From assembly GCA_030180135.1 (NCBI GenBank), contig CM058232.1:89454630-89518629 (forward strand): 64,000 bases of DNA, in the 5' to 3' direction. The translations under genes were made by a program, and so were the position numbers. Source of the stretch: Orychophragmus violaceus. Lineage: Eukaryota; Streptophyta; Magnoliopsida; Brassicales; Brassicaceae. The notes beneath the pieces were generated by a model. It had not been told where the DNA came from, did no database searches, and saw nothing but the letters and a program-made list of their open reading frames with translations. This document shows, piece after piece, positions 47,462-58,374 of this stretch. How positions within the stretch are numbered: position 1 is the stretch's first letter; every line of letters begins with the position of its first letter.

Positions 47462-49145
47462 TAGCTCTCCCTTATAAATAGGAGCCTCCTCCTTTTTCAA
47501 AACTCATTCTCTCTTTTCTGCTGTGGAGCTCTGTCGGAGTGCGAAATTGACCGAAGCCCTAGAAACTACTATTCGCGTTTTCAAGCCTCCCTTCGATCCA
47601 GGTAACCTTCGAACCCCGTAGATATGAGTATTCAAAACCCGAAACACGTTTTCAATCGTTTTCCAAAAAATATCCCGAATCCCGAGAAACCGAGCACACC
47701 ACCGTGATCGCCTCGACGAGACGAAGCCTGAGCCGCCGACCGATCGCCGATCAGCCGCCGCACGCGCCGTCACGCGCCGCCGGAGTGCCGGGCGCGTGAG
47801 ATCCACGCGCGCCGGAGCCCACGCGCCGACCGCCGGAGTCGCCCGCCGCCGCCACGCGCCGCCGCCGACCGGAGCCGCCTTCCGCAGCCGGAGCCGCCGC
47901 CGCCAGAGCCGCCGTCCGCCGCCGCCGCCGGAGCCGCCGTCCGCCGCCGCCGCCGCCGCCGGAGCCGCCGTCCGCCGCCGCCGTTGACCGCCGGTCCGGT
48001 TTGGTTGGTCCGGTTCGGTTCAATTCCAATTTCGATTCGATTCCGGTTTAAATCAATTTCGTTCGGTTTAATCCGGTTTAGCTAAATCAATTTCAATTTC
48101 GGTTTTCATTCGGTTTAATCCAATTAGATCCGGTTTGCTTTGGTTTGCCAAAATTGATTTCAATTTCCGGTTTAATCCAAACCAATTCCAATTCGATTTC
48201 AATTCGGTTGAGTTAGTTTATGATTTGAACCTCCAACTTCTTCCGATCATATCTAGACCGTCTTAAACCCGAATCGAGTGATTCAAAAGCCTAAACCGCT
48301 TCTTTTTTCGCCCTCTTTCCAGAACTGTCGTCCGTTCGGTCTCATGAAGTTCTTTAATTACGGAAATGCCCTTCTTTGGCTAAGGTGAGGTTTTTCGGTT
48401 CAATCTTCGCTTGCCCTATTCCATTCCGGACGATAGTCCTTCGTTAATGTTGTCATTCCTAGGTAGTATAGGAGTAGTAAAGCGCTGATGTGATTGATTG
48501 CAGAACGTAGAATGCTAGGTTATCGCTTAAACTGAAAACGTTGATTGTGCTTGATGGACATGTATTACTTAGAATTGTGGTAGGGCCCCCGAAAGTGTGT
48601 TTGGTGACGGCTTGCGTATAACGAGTTTGGTACGCAACCCTTGTATCGTCGTAAGGGGGGTTTCGGCGAGCCCTCCAATTTCGTTGGAGTTGGAGTTGGG
48701 CACCGGGGCCAATGGCGGGCTCCGGTTGCTGTTTATTTTAATGCACTCTGTGGTCGATTTGGTTGCGCTTTCATTTCGTAGTAGTCCATTGGGACGTAGG
48801 TTGTGTGATAAAGCCTTCGGGTGATGCTTGCAAGGTGATATTAGCCTAGGACTTGTGATTCGTAATCGTGTAGTGTAAGCTGGGATCGCGGGTTCCCTAA
48901 ATCCGCCCCTCACTGGGTAATTGTGTTTGAAACAATTGCTCAGACCTCCTTTTCCTTTCCCCTGCCCCGTTTTCTTGCAGGTCCGGATGCGGGATTGATT
49001 CGATCGGGTGATGACATTGGTGTATTTGAATCCGAAGAGAGCGCCGGGTCCTGGGACAAGTTGAGTGACATCCCGGTTGGACCAAAATGGACTCCACGGG
49101 TGTCCTAATGCCGCGTCTCCGGTTTAACCGGGAGGCGGTGTTACA
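47462..49145 (+). repeat. 5' LTR (5'-truncated) of gag-only element
   Basis: It matches the 3' LTR from TAGCTCTCCCTTATAAATAG (TATA box at about 47471-47479) onward. It includes the GC-rich block 47700-47995 with long CCG-triplet runs and the CCGGTTTAATC block 48000-48200. It ends GGTGTTACA. Confidence 0.87.
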
Positions 49146-49352
49146 ATTTGGTATCAGAGCCTAGGTTAAGATCTCCCAGTCCTACCCTGGGAGATCAGCT
49201 TTCGTTGTTTTCCCAAAACCCTGATTTCAATCTTTTCCAAAGCGTTTGCAAAATTTTTTTTATAAATGGATACATTGTGAAAACCTTTTCAAACACCGAT
49301 ATACATTGCTGATTATCTCCTGTGGTGACCTCTCTTAGTATCTCTTTTTGCA

Positions 49353-49777
49353 GTATGTCTTCTGATTCGAGTTCTGATTCGGGGTCCGAGTACGCACCTA
49401 GCCCCACCAGTGTTTTGCGCACCCGTATTTCGACCAGGAGAGCACCACCGAGGCAGAGGAGACGCCTCACGATCAGGACCCCAGCCGCGACTCCGGGACC
49501 CGTCCGACCACCCACTCCGCACCCTAGGGGTAGACTTGATTTTCCGCCAGTTGGGACCTTTACGAGACCAGTGAGAGGCAGAGGACGACCACGGAAGACG
49601 CCTATCGTTGTTCCGGCAGCGCCTGTGGGCCCAATAGAGCCACCCATTGCAAGAAGGCCAGGGAAGGAGCATGTAGTTGAGGAGAGTCATCCGGATCCGC
49701 CAGCTCATGTGTGCTTCATGACTGGTCGACCTTCAGCCCAGTGTGACCAGGCCTTACCGGACTTTGGACCAGAGGCG
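49353..49777 (+). pseudogene. Gag N-terminal part of gag-only element
   Basis: ATG at 49353 (MSSDSSSDSGSEYAPSPTSV): Ser/Asp-rich start, Arg/Pro-rich middle (APPRQRRRLTIRTPAAT; RPVRGRGRPRKTP, an AT-hook-like RGRGRPRK) and an end at the insertion point of the Athila-like element. The frame is open here. The rest of Gag lies at 55351. The basic AT-hook-like stretch may bind nucleic acid; that is inference. Confidence 0.72.
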
Positions 49778-49782
49778 ATACC

Positions 49783-51290
49783 TGATATACTTGTATTTTC
49801 ATGCATTTAGGCTAATGTTAGGATCATGCTTTACTTCTTTTTAGTTTCCTTTAGCTTCATTTCTTTGGTCATTGGTGTGTTTAGAGTATAGGATCATCTA
49901 GAGCTAGGTTTAGGCATTCTAGGCTTGCATTTGGAGTGTTTCCTATGTTTTGTAGGTTCTTGGAGTTGCTAAGGATGTTTGGAAGAGTTTGGAGGCTAAA
50001 GGAGTGATTGCAAGTGAAATGGTGATGAAGGACCAAATCGATGAGCTTGAAAGATTGAGTCATATGAAGATATTACATTGACTTTTAGCTCTGGGATTCT
50101 GAATAAAAATCATGGGAAATTGAGTTAGCTTTCTAATGGAGGTGGTTTGAAGTCATTCGGAGCTATATGGAAAGAGTTATGCCTGATTTACTGGATGCAT
50201 CTCAACACAGAAAAATCCGAGAGTCCATATCGGCCAGCATATCGGGCTGGCTGGCCGATACGACCCTTCCCAGAAAAATCCGAGAGTCCGTATCGGTCTG
50301 GCCGACCGATACGCCGACCGATACGCGTCCCATAAATTGCCTTGGATCCGAGTCAACACCCGGTTTGTTCCGGATTGACCCGGCTCGAACCCTAATGACT
50401 TTTTAAGCCAAAAACCTATCTTTTTACAGAATCTGAAGCTGTTTTTTTTGTTCTAAACCTTTTGTAAGAACAAGTTTGATTTCTTTGATTAATCTAAGTA
50501 CCTTTTGTGATTTCTTCATCAAATCTTTCAATCAAACTCTACTTTTCTATGATCAATCTTATTTCTATGGAATTTGTTGGTTTGATCATGATTAGTGAGT
50601 AGTTCTTCATAGGGCTTATGGGTTAGGTAGGATTAGGTTGATTAGGGGTGATCAATGGATTTCTAGTGCTTGATTGTTTAAAATCTCATATGTCAAAGTG
50701 TGTTTAATGTCTAATTAGCCTTGATCAAGTTGATTAGAATGCTTAAGATTTCTTGTCCACAACATGTTCGATGAAATTCCTGTTCATAGCTTTGATAGAA
50801 CTTTCACATTCTAGCGCATGAGAATGTATGTTTAGAGTGATTGTTAGTTGTTTGGAACTTGTTTGATTGCTTGCTTGATTCTAATTCACAAATGAGAATT
50901 TGTTCTTGGATTAGGATTAAGTAAAGAGATTAGTATTAAGAGATTAAACTGATCGTATCGTTGTGTTCCTTGCTAGGAGATTAGCTTGTTTGAAGTTTGA
51001 ATTAAGATCCTTGATCATCCCGAGTCACCTGTCCGTTGACCTTAACCTTATGCCCTATCTTTATCATTGATTGAATTCACTTTGTTTACCTGCTCTCTGT
51101 TTACTTCTATTTGATTTGCTTTTATTAGGATTGTTAGAAACAAGAAAACTTAATTGAGTGATTTGACTCTGAAGGATTAGTACTTGCCTATTGGTTTTAT
51201 CCATCCCAGAATAGGTTCGATACCTCAAAGCTACATCGATAAGCTTGAGGAATTGGTACCTCAAAAGGATCTTAAAAATCCTTGTTATCA
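49783..51290 (+). repeat. 5' LTR of Athila-like element
   Basis: Starts TGATATACTTGTATTTTC, ends CTTGTTATCA. Contains GTATCGG/CCGATAC inverted words at about 50230-50325 (see findings). Confidence 0.92.
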
Positions 51291-51361
51291 ATTTGGCGCC
51301 GTTGCCATTTTGGGATTCTGGATATATCAATTCGATTTCTACTCCTTTTTAGTTCAAGTCT

Positions 51362-51997
51362 TTGTTACTAAATTTGCTCCTTCTTCTAGCTTTGATGTCA
51401 GGTGCAAGTATTGTTGAGCCAACACATGAGGAGAATATTCAAGTCCAAGATGACTTCCTGAAAGAAGCTGAAGAGAATATTAAGGAATTTGAATTGCTTC
51501 TTGGTTGTACAATTGGTGAAGACCTTGTAGTGCGGTATGAAAATGATGAGGATGAAGGGACAATCATGGGTCACTCAACCAATATCAACAATGAAGAAGT
51601 AGGAGAAGTTGTGAGAGATGAGGAGGAGACTTATGAAGATGAGTCGGTTGTTGATTGCAAGAACATCAAGGAAGAGAGCATACAAGACGAGCCCTCAATC
51701 ATGGAAGAAGAGCCAAAGCAACCAATTCACAAGAAAGAGCCAATTGGAGGAAATTTTATAGAGAAGCAAGATGACCTCAAGGAAGAAGCTTTCAAGGAGG
51801 ATGAAGAAGATGGATGTCCAATGGCTCAACCCCCTCACAAGCTTCTTGGTATAGTCTCTACCACACCATTGAGCTCTCATGATCCAAGGAAGATCCCTTT
51901 TGAGGAGATAAGGCTGAAGGAGTTTAGGGGGTGGTTCTACGATGAGTATGATCCCGGTGATACAAACTCATGCCACATCCCTAAACAAAAAGAGTGA
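51362..51997 (+). CDS. Acidic protein of unknown function in Athila-like element
   Basis: 211 codons. A short hydrophobic start (MLLNLLLLLALMSGASIVEP) is followed by a long Glu/Asp/Lys-rich part (EENIKEFELLLGCTIGEDLV; EEVGEVVRDEEETYEDESVV) and an end with RLKEFRGWFYDEYDPGD. I do not recognise a domain; no zinc knuckle, protease or coiled-coil heptads are certain. The true start could be the second Met (51395, MSGASIVEP). Frames of this kind remain in pol-less Athila/Tat derivatives; whether it is translated is unknown. Confidence 0.5.
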   Translation: MLLNLLLLLALMSGASIVEPTHEENIQVQDDFLKEAEENIKEFELLLGCTIGEDLVVRYENDEDEGTIMGHSTNINNEEVGEVVRDEEETYEDESVVDCKNIKEESIQDEPSIMEEEPKQPIHKKEPIGGNFIEKQDDLKEEAFKEDEEDGCPMAQPPHKLLGIVSTTPLSSHDPRKIPFEEIRLKEFRGWFYDEYDPGDTNSCHIPKQKE

Positions 51998-52293
51998 AGG
52001 GATAGTCAAGCTAAGTGACTCAAAACAAGCTCACTTGGGAGGAATTCCCATGTCTATCCTTTTGGGGAGCTTTGGGGTAAATGCAAAGAAGAAGAGAATG
52101 AGTTTTGGGATTGAGCCCTGCTCTTCATCAAACCCGACTTACTCCATGGGGGAATCATCATCCCCATCACACCACAACTAACCAGGTAACACTCCAACTT
52201 GTACATACTTGCATTTTAGCTTCTTTTCTTTCTTTTTCTCCTTTTGTTGAGTCTCTCTCTCGAGCTTTCTTTCCCACCGAGACGGTGTGAACT

Positions 52294-53835
52294 AAGTTTG
52301 GGGGAGAGGCTAGTTGCTAATCATGTTTTCTTTGTTCTTATTTTCGATTTTCTCACTTTGAGTCTCATGCATTTCACTTAAGGCATAGAAAAATCCAAAA
52401 AAAATTGAAAAATTTCAAAAAATTTCACAAAAAGAAAGCATGTAGTTGCACTTGCATCATAGGATCGAGTCTAGTTGCATCATATAGGACGCATGCATAG
52501 GGAGCAATGATTGAATGTCCTTGTAAGACTGATTGAGTGATGACTTGTTCTTTATGCTAGTTGTTTGAGCTAGTTGATTGTCCTAAGATTGCAATTCAAG
52601 AAAGGCTAGAAAGTTAAGACGAACCATGCTCGGATTGCTTGCTTTGAGACTTGGTTTGAAACTGAAATAAGTTTTGAATTGACACTAGCTCTACCTAAGT
52701 GAGAACTTTAATGATGACATCTAATTATCTTACTCATGCTCTGTGTGCTAAACTCGTGGATACTCTAAAATATTTGAGCATTCTTATCCTTTCTACCCCT
52801 CTCTACTTGCTCAAATAGACTTCCATACCTTTCACCACCCTTGTTTCAAGCCACAAACACTATCTTGAGTGGTAGGCCTATTTGGAATGAGCTAGGTAAA
52901 AAGTGTTGAGTATGAGGCGACTAGGAGAAATTTCCATATAGATGCAAGCTCAACATATTTGGCTTTGCAATAGGCTAAGATCAAAGTTTGGGGGAAGAGT
53001 TGGGAAAGGAGAAAGAGAGTAAAGAAAAGAAAGAAATGAAAGGGATTATGGTTGGGATCTTATGTTTGTTGGCAAAGTGTTTTAAAAGAAGAAAAGCTCT
53101 TATGTGTTTAAAGAAAAGAAAAGTGTCTCATATTTTGAAATGAAAAGAAGCCAAAGGCTCACCTTAAAGAAAGAAAAGAGACCATTGCTAAAGAAAGATT
53201 TGAGCTAAGTTAAAAAGAAAAGATTTGCCACTGTTTTGAAAAGTCTTTATTGATCCTTGGGGAGTTTGATTGGAAGGTATCTGATTGAGAGAAGGGTATG
53301 AGGCAAAAATAGCCTTGGTCAAGGGTAGTATCCATTTAGGTGGGGGCTAGATTAGGAGAAGAAGTAATTGGGGCATGGGTAGATGGAAATCAACCTAGTA
53401 TGCACCAATTGCCTCTAACTCTTAGCATTTTACTATAGCTCATTCACTTCTTCATGAGAGAACCTTCATGCTTTTGGAATAAACCCCTATTTTGATTGAG
53501 ATCACTTTAATCTCAAAACCTTGTCCCTTTGCCAAATGAGTTTGATCACCTTGCATTGAGTAAGATCCACTTGAAAAACTAATGAATGTTAAAGATCTAG
53601 TTGATAGGAATGCTTGTCTAGGTTGAGAATTGAGCTAAGAGTTTTGTCTTGATGAGCATGGCTAAATTTTTGGAGTAAGCCTAACTTGGTTGCATCTTGG
53701 TGACGTTGACTCGAAATGGAACTTGTTGATCTCAGTTTTGTCTTTGGATATGAGCTCCCGCCTTCAAACCTTTCTCCCAACTTGCTTTGATAGTTTATGC
53801 TTGCTTGTGGACAAGCAAGGTTTAAGTTTGGGGGA
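52294..53835 (+). repeat. Three copies of the PPT-like word AAGTTTGGGGGA
   Basis: Positions 52294-52305, 52984-52995 and 53824-53835. The last is the true polypurine tract next to the 3' LTR; the first two lie inside the element. A purine-rich stretch (GAAA-type words, 53010-53220) follows the second copy. Confidence 0.9.
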
Positions 53836-53837
53836 AT

Positions 53838-55345
53838 TGATATACTTGTATTTTCATGCATTTAGGCTAATGTTAGGATCATGCTTTACTTCTTTTTAGT
53901 TTCCTTTAGCTTCATTTCTTTGGTCATTGGTGTGTTTAGAGTATAGGATCATCTAGAGCTAGGTTTAGGCATTCTAGGCTTGCATTTGGAGTGTTTCCTA
54001 TGTTTTGTAGGTTCTTGGAGTTGCTAAGGATGTTTGGAAGAGTTTGGAGGCTAAAGGAGTGATTGCAAGTGAAATGGTGATGAAGGACCAAATCGATGAG
54101 CTTGAAAGATTGAGTCATATGAAGATATTACATTGACTTTTAGCTCTGGGATTCTGAATAAAAATCATGGGAAATTGAGTTAGCTTTCTAATGGAGGTGG
54201 TTTGAAGTCATTCGGAGCTATATGGAAAGAGTTATGCCTGATTTACTGGATGCATCTCAACACAGAAAAATCCGAGAGTCCATATCGGCCAGCATATCGG
54301 GCTGGCTGGCCGATACGACCCTTCCCAGAAAAATCCGAGAGTCCGTATCGGTCTGGCCGACCGATACGCCGACCGATACGCGTCCCATAAATTGCCTTGG
54401 ATCCGAGTCAACACCCGGTTTGTTCCGGATTGACCCGGCTCGAACCCTAATGACTTTTTAAGCCAAAAACCTATCTTTTTACAGAATCTGAAGCTGTTTT
54501 TTTTGTTCTAAACCTTTTGTAAGAACAAGTTTGATTTCTTTGATTAATCTAAGTACCTTTTGTGATTTCTTCATCAAATCTTTCAATCAAACTCTACTTT
54601 TCTATGATCAATCTTATTTCTATGGAATTTGTTGGTTTGATCATGATTAGTGAGTAGTTCTTCATAGGGCTTATGGGTTAGGTAGGATTAGGTTGATTAG
54701 GGGTGATCAATGGATTTCTAGTGCTTGATTGTTTAAAATCTCATATGTCAAAGTGTGTTTAATGTCTAATTAGCCTTGATCAAGTTGATTAGAATGCTTA
54801 AGATTTCTTGTCCACAACATGTTCGATGAAATTCCTGTTCATAGCTTTGATAGAACTTTCACATTCTAGCGCATGAGAATGTATGTTTAGAGTGATTGTT
54901 AGTTGTTTGGAACTTGTTTGATTGCTTGCTTGATTCTAATTCACAAATGAGAATTTGTTCTTGGATTAGGATTAAGTAAAGAGATTAGTATTAAGAGATT
55001 AAACTGATCGTATCGTTGTGTTCCTTGCTAGGAGATTAGCTTGTTTGAAGTTTGAATTAAGATCCTTGATCATCCCGAGTCACCTGTCCGTTGACCTTAA
55101 CCTTATGCCCTATCTTTATCATTGATTGAATTCACTTTGTTTACCTGCTCTCTGTTTACTTCTATTTGATTTGCTTTTATTAGGATTGTTAGAAACAAGA
55201 AAACTTAATTGAGTGATTTGACTCTGAAGGATTAGTACTTGCCTATTGGTTTTATCCATCCCAGAATAGGTTCGATACCTCAAAGCTACATCGATAAGCT
55301 TGAGGAATTGGTACCTCAAAAGGATCTTAAAAATCCTTGTTATCA
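53838..55345 (+). repeat. 3' LTR of Athila-like element
   Basis: Same length and, where compared, the same sequence as 49783-51290. Confidence 0.92.
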
Positions 55346-55350
55346 ATACC

Positions 55351-56101
55351 GCAGACAGACGACACCCCGGGATCGTCGACTGCGAGGCCACCGGCACAGG
55401 CACCCCCTCGGGACGTCCCCCGACCTTTCCAGATGGTGGGTATGAGCGTGCAAGACTACCTAGAAGCACTCATCCTTAGAGCCGGCTGTACCTACCCCAG
55501 ATCCCTGACCCATTTGATGACCATGTTCATGGGTGGACTGCTACCGGAGATCCGTCAGGGGATGACAGATGGGAGCGAGTATGGAGACTACGAGTTAGTG
55601 GTGATGGCAGCCCGTTATGCGGAGTCCATAGAGAGGAACCAGGGGGATCCAGTGTATCGACAGCAGGTGAGAGAGGGGCGTCAGAGAGATGAGGATATCC
55701 GACGACGCGTAATGGCTGAGCAGCATGCCACTTGGAGCAAGGAGCTACGACGGAGGCAGGAGGTTTCAGATCGTGATTGGCTGAGGGAGCAGCAGTCCTC
55801 CTTAGCCCGGTCACAAGAGAGGCTAGAGCAGCAACGGGCAAGGTGAGCCCAACTACAGGCTGATTTGCAGCGGGAGCGAGGGCAGAGGATACGACAGGAG
55901 CAGGACACATGCGCCTACGCTTGGTTGGATGAGCAGCTGAACATCCTGGAGCAAGGACCAGATGGATTCGATCAGCAACAGGCTGCACAGAGTCCAGAGC
56001 AGGCATCAGCACCACCAGTGATCACCATCACAGATTCAGAGCCAGACTCAGACCCGTCAGAGGATGAAAGTGCATCAGACCAGTTGTATCATGGCGACCA
56101 G
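55351..56101 (+). pseudogene. Gag C-terminal part of gag-only element
   Basis: Resumes after the TSD. Gag-like text: VQDYLEALILRAGCTYPRSL, MFMGGLLPEIRQGMTDG, YELVVMAARYAESIERNQ. A long charged helix follows (RRVMAEQHATWSKELRRRQE; REQQSSLARSQERLEQQRAR), likely coiled coil. TGA at 55844-55846 breaks the frame, which continues as LQADLQRERGQRIRQEQD and an acidic Ser/Asp-rich tail up to the Copia insertion point. No zinc knuckle is seen. Confidence 0.72.
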
Positions 56102-56832
56102 TGTTGGGATTATGTCCTGAAATCACATTATACTTACTCTAGAGATAGTTGTATTTTCGAGATCGGACAATTCATGTGATACTAGGCAGTCATAATGTTT
56201 TGCTAGAAACCGCTTATGACAAATGAGTTGTAACTCATTTCTGGTATCGTGTGAACCTACAGGGTCACACACCTAAGCAAGTTGGATACACTTGGTATGG
56301 GATTGATCATTTGCATATGATCCGATCAATGTATATTGGATACACATTGATATCATGTTTTAAGAGATGTGTCGATCGATGCCCTTGGTGCATCGATCGA
56401 TACAAGACGTGTGTCGATCGACACCAATAGGTGTGTCGGTCGACACGAGGGCGAAACCGAAACTGATGTTTCGGTTTACCTCGAGGTCAATATATAAACG
56501 AGTTTTATATTTCGACCTAGGGAAGCATGCCGTCGCAGACGGTTTTTCTTGACAGAAAAACTAATCCTCTTTCTCCAGAAAACACAGAAATCCCAAGAGA
56601 TCCGATTCCCGGCGCTAGCATCCCGGCGGATTCCAACTTGTGTGCATGTGGACTACGATAGAGGCGAGGCATCTGAATCGCTCCTGATCTTGGCTTACCT
56701 GATTCATCTTCCGCTGCCAGAACAAGGTAAACGCGAGATCCATGATTCAATTACTTGAAACCTGAGATCCTAGGCTCGGAATTCAGACTTAGGGTTGCCT
56801 AATCGGATTAGGAACTGCTAGGAATTCCAATA
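56102..56832 (+). repeat. 5' LTR of Copia element
   Basis: 731 bp. It has a TATA-like TCAATATATAAACG (about 56486-56500) and four near-palindromes at 21-22-bp spacing (56369-56446), about 40-120 bases upstream of the TATA word. Confidence 0.9.
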
Positions 56833-57157
56833 GTGGTATCAGAGCCTTAGGGTTTTACATTGAATCGAACCTGTTCATAGAATTTGATGAGTTAAATTCG
56901 TTCATTAGTAAACATGAGTTAGAACAGGTGAGATCAAATCTGATCAAAAATCGACTCTGTGTTTTCGCACAGTGTCGATCGACACACTAGGTGTGTCGGT
57001 CGACACAGAGTGGCGAATTCGACAGAATCGGCGGCTAGGGTTTTTCGCGAAGAAAAACCGAAAGCCTACTGTGTTGATCGACACAGTTTGAGTGTCGGTC
57101 GACACAGAGAAAATTCGGTACAGTGTCGATCGACACAGGTTGAGTGTCGGTCGACAC
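56369..57157 (+). repeat. Phased near-palindromes GTGTCGATCGACAC in LTR and leader
   Basis: 14-bp units start at 56369, 56390, 56411, 56433 (LTR) and at 56972+56993, 57071+57092, 57123+57144 (leader), with decayed units at about 57617 and 57640. Start-to-start spacing inside groups is 21 or 22 bp. In the leader pairs the first unit has GATC (once TGATC) and the second GGTC at the centre. The 3' LTR repeats the four units at 61199, 61220, 61241 and 61263. Confidence 0.9.
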
Positions 57158-57178
57158 AGACCTAGCGAATGGTTAATC

Positions 57179-57503
57179 GGTTCAATTGGATTGGACCGGT
57201 TATCATGCTTGGATAAGTCCGAATGGATCGGTTTAAATTGGATGAATTGGTTCAATTGGATTGAACTGATTATCTCAATTAGCATGAACCGATTGGTTAA
57301 AATCAGTTTGATTGGATAATACGGTTCAATTGAATTAGACCGGTTATCACAATTAGATAAAACTGGTTAAAACGGTTTGAATTGGATGAATTGGATCAAT
57401 TGAATTGAACTAATTATCCCAATTAATATAAACCGATTAGTTAAGATCAGTTTGATCTGATAAGTCGGTTCAATTGGATTGGACCGGTTATCAAAACTGT
57501 CTT
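57179..57503 (+). repeat. 144-bp tandem repeat in Copia leader, about 2.3 copies
   Basis: Units start at 57179, 57323 and 57467 with GGTTCAATTGGATTGGACCGG or a close variant; the third is partial. Composed of CGGTT/AATTGGAT words. Confidence 0.85.
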
Positions 57504-57734
57504 CGGTTTAGGTCTATGTCGACCGTCACACATGGGTTGTGTCGATCTACATGACCGGTTCAATGAACCAGGTTAATTGGATTAATCGGTTATTGAAGTC
57601 CGGTTAAGTTTGGTGTTGTCGATCGACAGACATAGTCTGCGTCGATCGACACAGAGTTCGAAATTCTGGTTATTGAACCTTGAATTTGCAGAAACCAAAC
57701 TAGACTTAAACCTTGATCAAAGTTTAGCTTCAAT

Positions 57735-58085
57735 ATGGTCAACTGTCAAGACTCATTTCGTTGTGTGATGGTCTAGCCAAGAGCTTGGTGTCCACAATTA
57801 GGTGAGTAAGGCAGGTAATTATGTTGATGGACTTGTAGTGCTTGACATCAACAATTACATGACCTAAGAGATTGATATGCTAACTTTCAGAGTTTAGTTT
57901 CCTCAACTAAATATCAAGTAACCTTGATGTCTTGCCTAAATCTTATCTACTGTCAAGACTTGTGTCGTTTGTTGGATAGCCTTGGAGTCCTTGGTATCCA
58001 CTACTACATGAGTAAGGCAGGTGATCATTGATATACTTGCAGTGCGACTATCAATGATCACAAGACTAAAGAGATTGGTTTACTT
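57735..58085 (+). repeat. Two leader repeats, each with a hairpin
   Basis: Repeat starts CTGTCAAGACT at about 57743 and 57951; both have GAGTAAGGCAGGT before the hairpin and AGAGATTG after it. Stems: 57815-57829 with 57846-57858 (2-base bulge), and 58021-58032 with 58050-58061 (perfect 12 bp). Loops share ACTTG(T/C)AGTGC. Confidence 0.8.
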
Positions 58086-58374
58086 GACTGGGCCATCAGA
58101 AGTTATGGGCCCAAAGACGTCAGAGTAGATGAGACATGGATTGTCTTATCTGCGACCAAGAGTTGTACTGGGTACAATTAGCAATGATTTGCTTACCTAG
58201 ATAACTAAATTTTGGGTGATGACGAGTCGTCCACTCAGATTTTGGTGAAGTGTGGGTCTTGGATCATTATATTCATTGAGGAAACATTGTTTGAATATAA
58301 TGCGAGTTTTCTTATTAGATAAGACTTCTCATGGAATACATAACTAAATCTTTGTTTTTCTTAGATTTCAGCTT

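Larger units (their letters stand above)
49783..55345 (+). mobile_element. Athila-like, pol-less LTR element (5563 bp), very young insertion
   Basis: LTRs of 1508 bp (49783-51290; 53838-55345), TG...CA, look identical wherever I compared them. TSD atacc is exact (49778-49782; 55346-55350). The primer-binding site TGGCGCCGTTGCC (51294-51306) fits Asp tRNA, as in Athila/Tat-type elements, but diverges after 13 bases. The polypurine tract AAGTTTGGGGGAAT ends at 53837. The 2547-bp interior has one acidic frame (51362-51997) and no Gag core, RT or integrase, so it must be moved by a partner element. It is inserted in the gag of the outer element, same orientation. Confidence 0.9.

Noticed and set aside
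56369..57157. Spaced palindromic repeats resembling a CRISPR array
   Set aside because: Units are 14 bp with 7-8-bp gaps that are not unique spacers, they occur in both LTRs of a plant retrotransposon, and the genome is eukaryotic.
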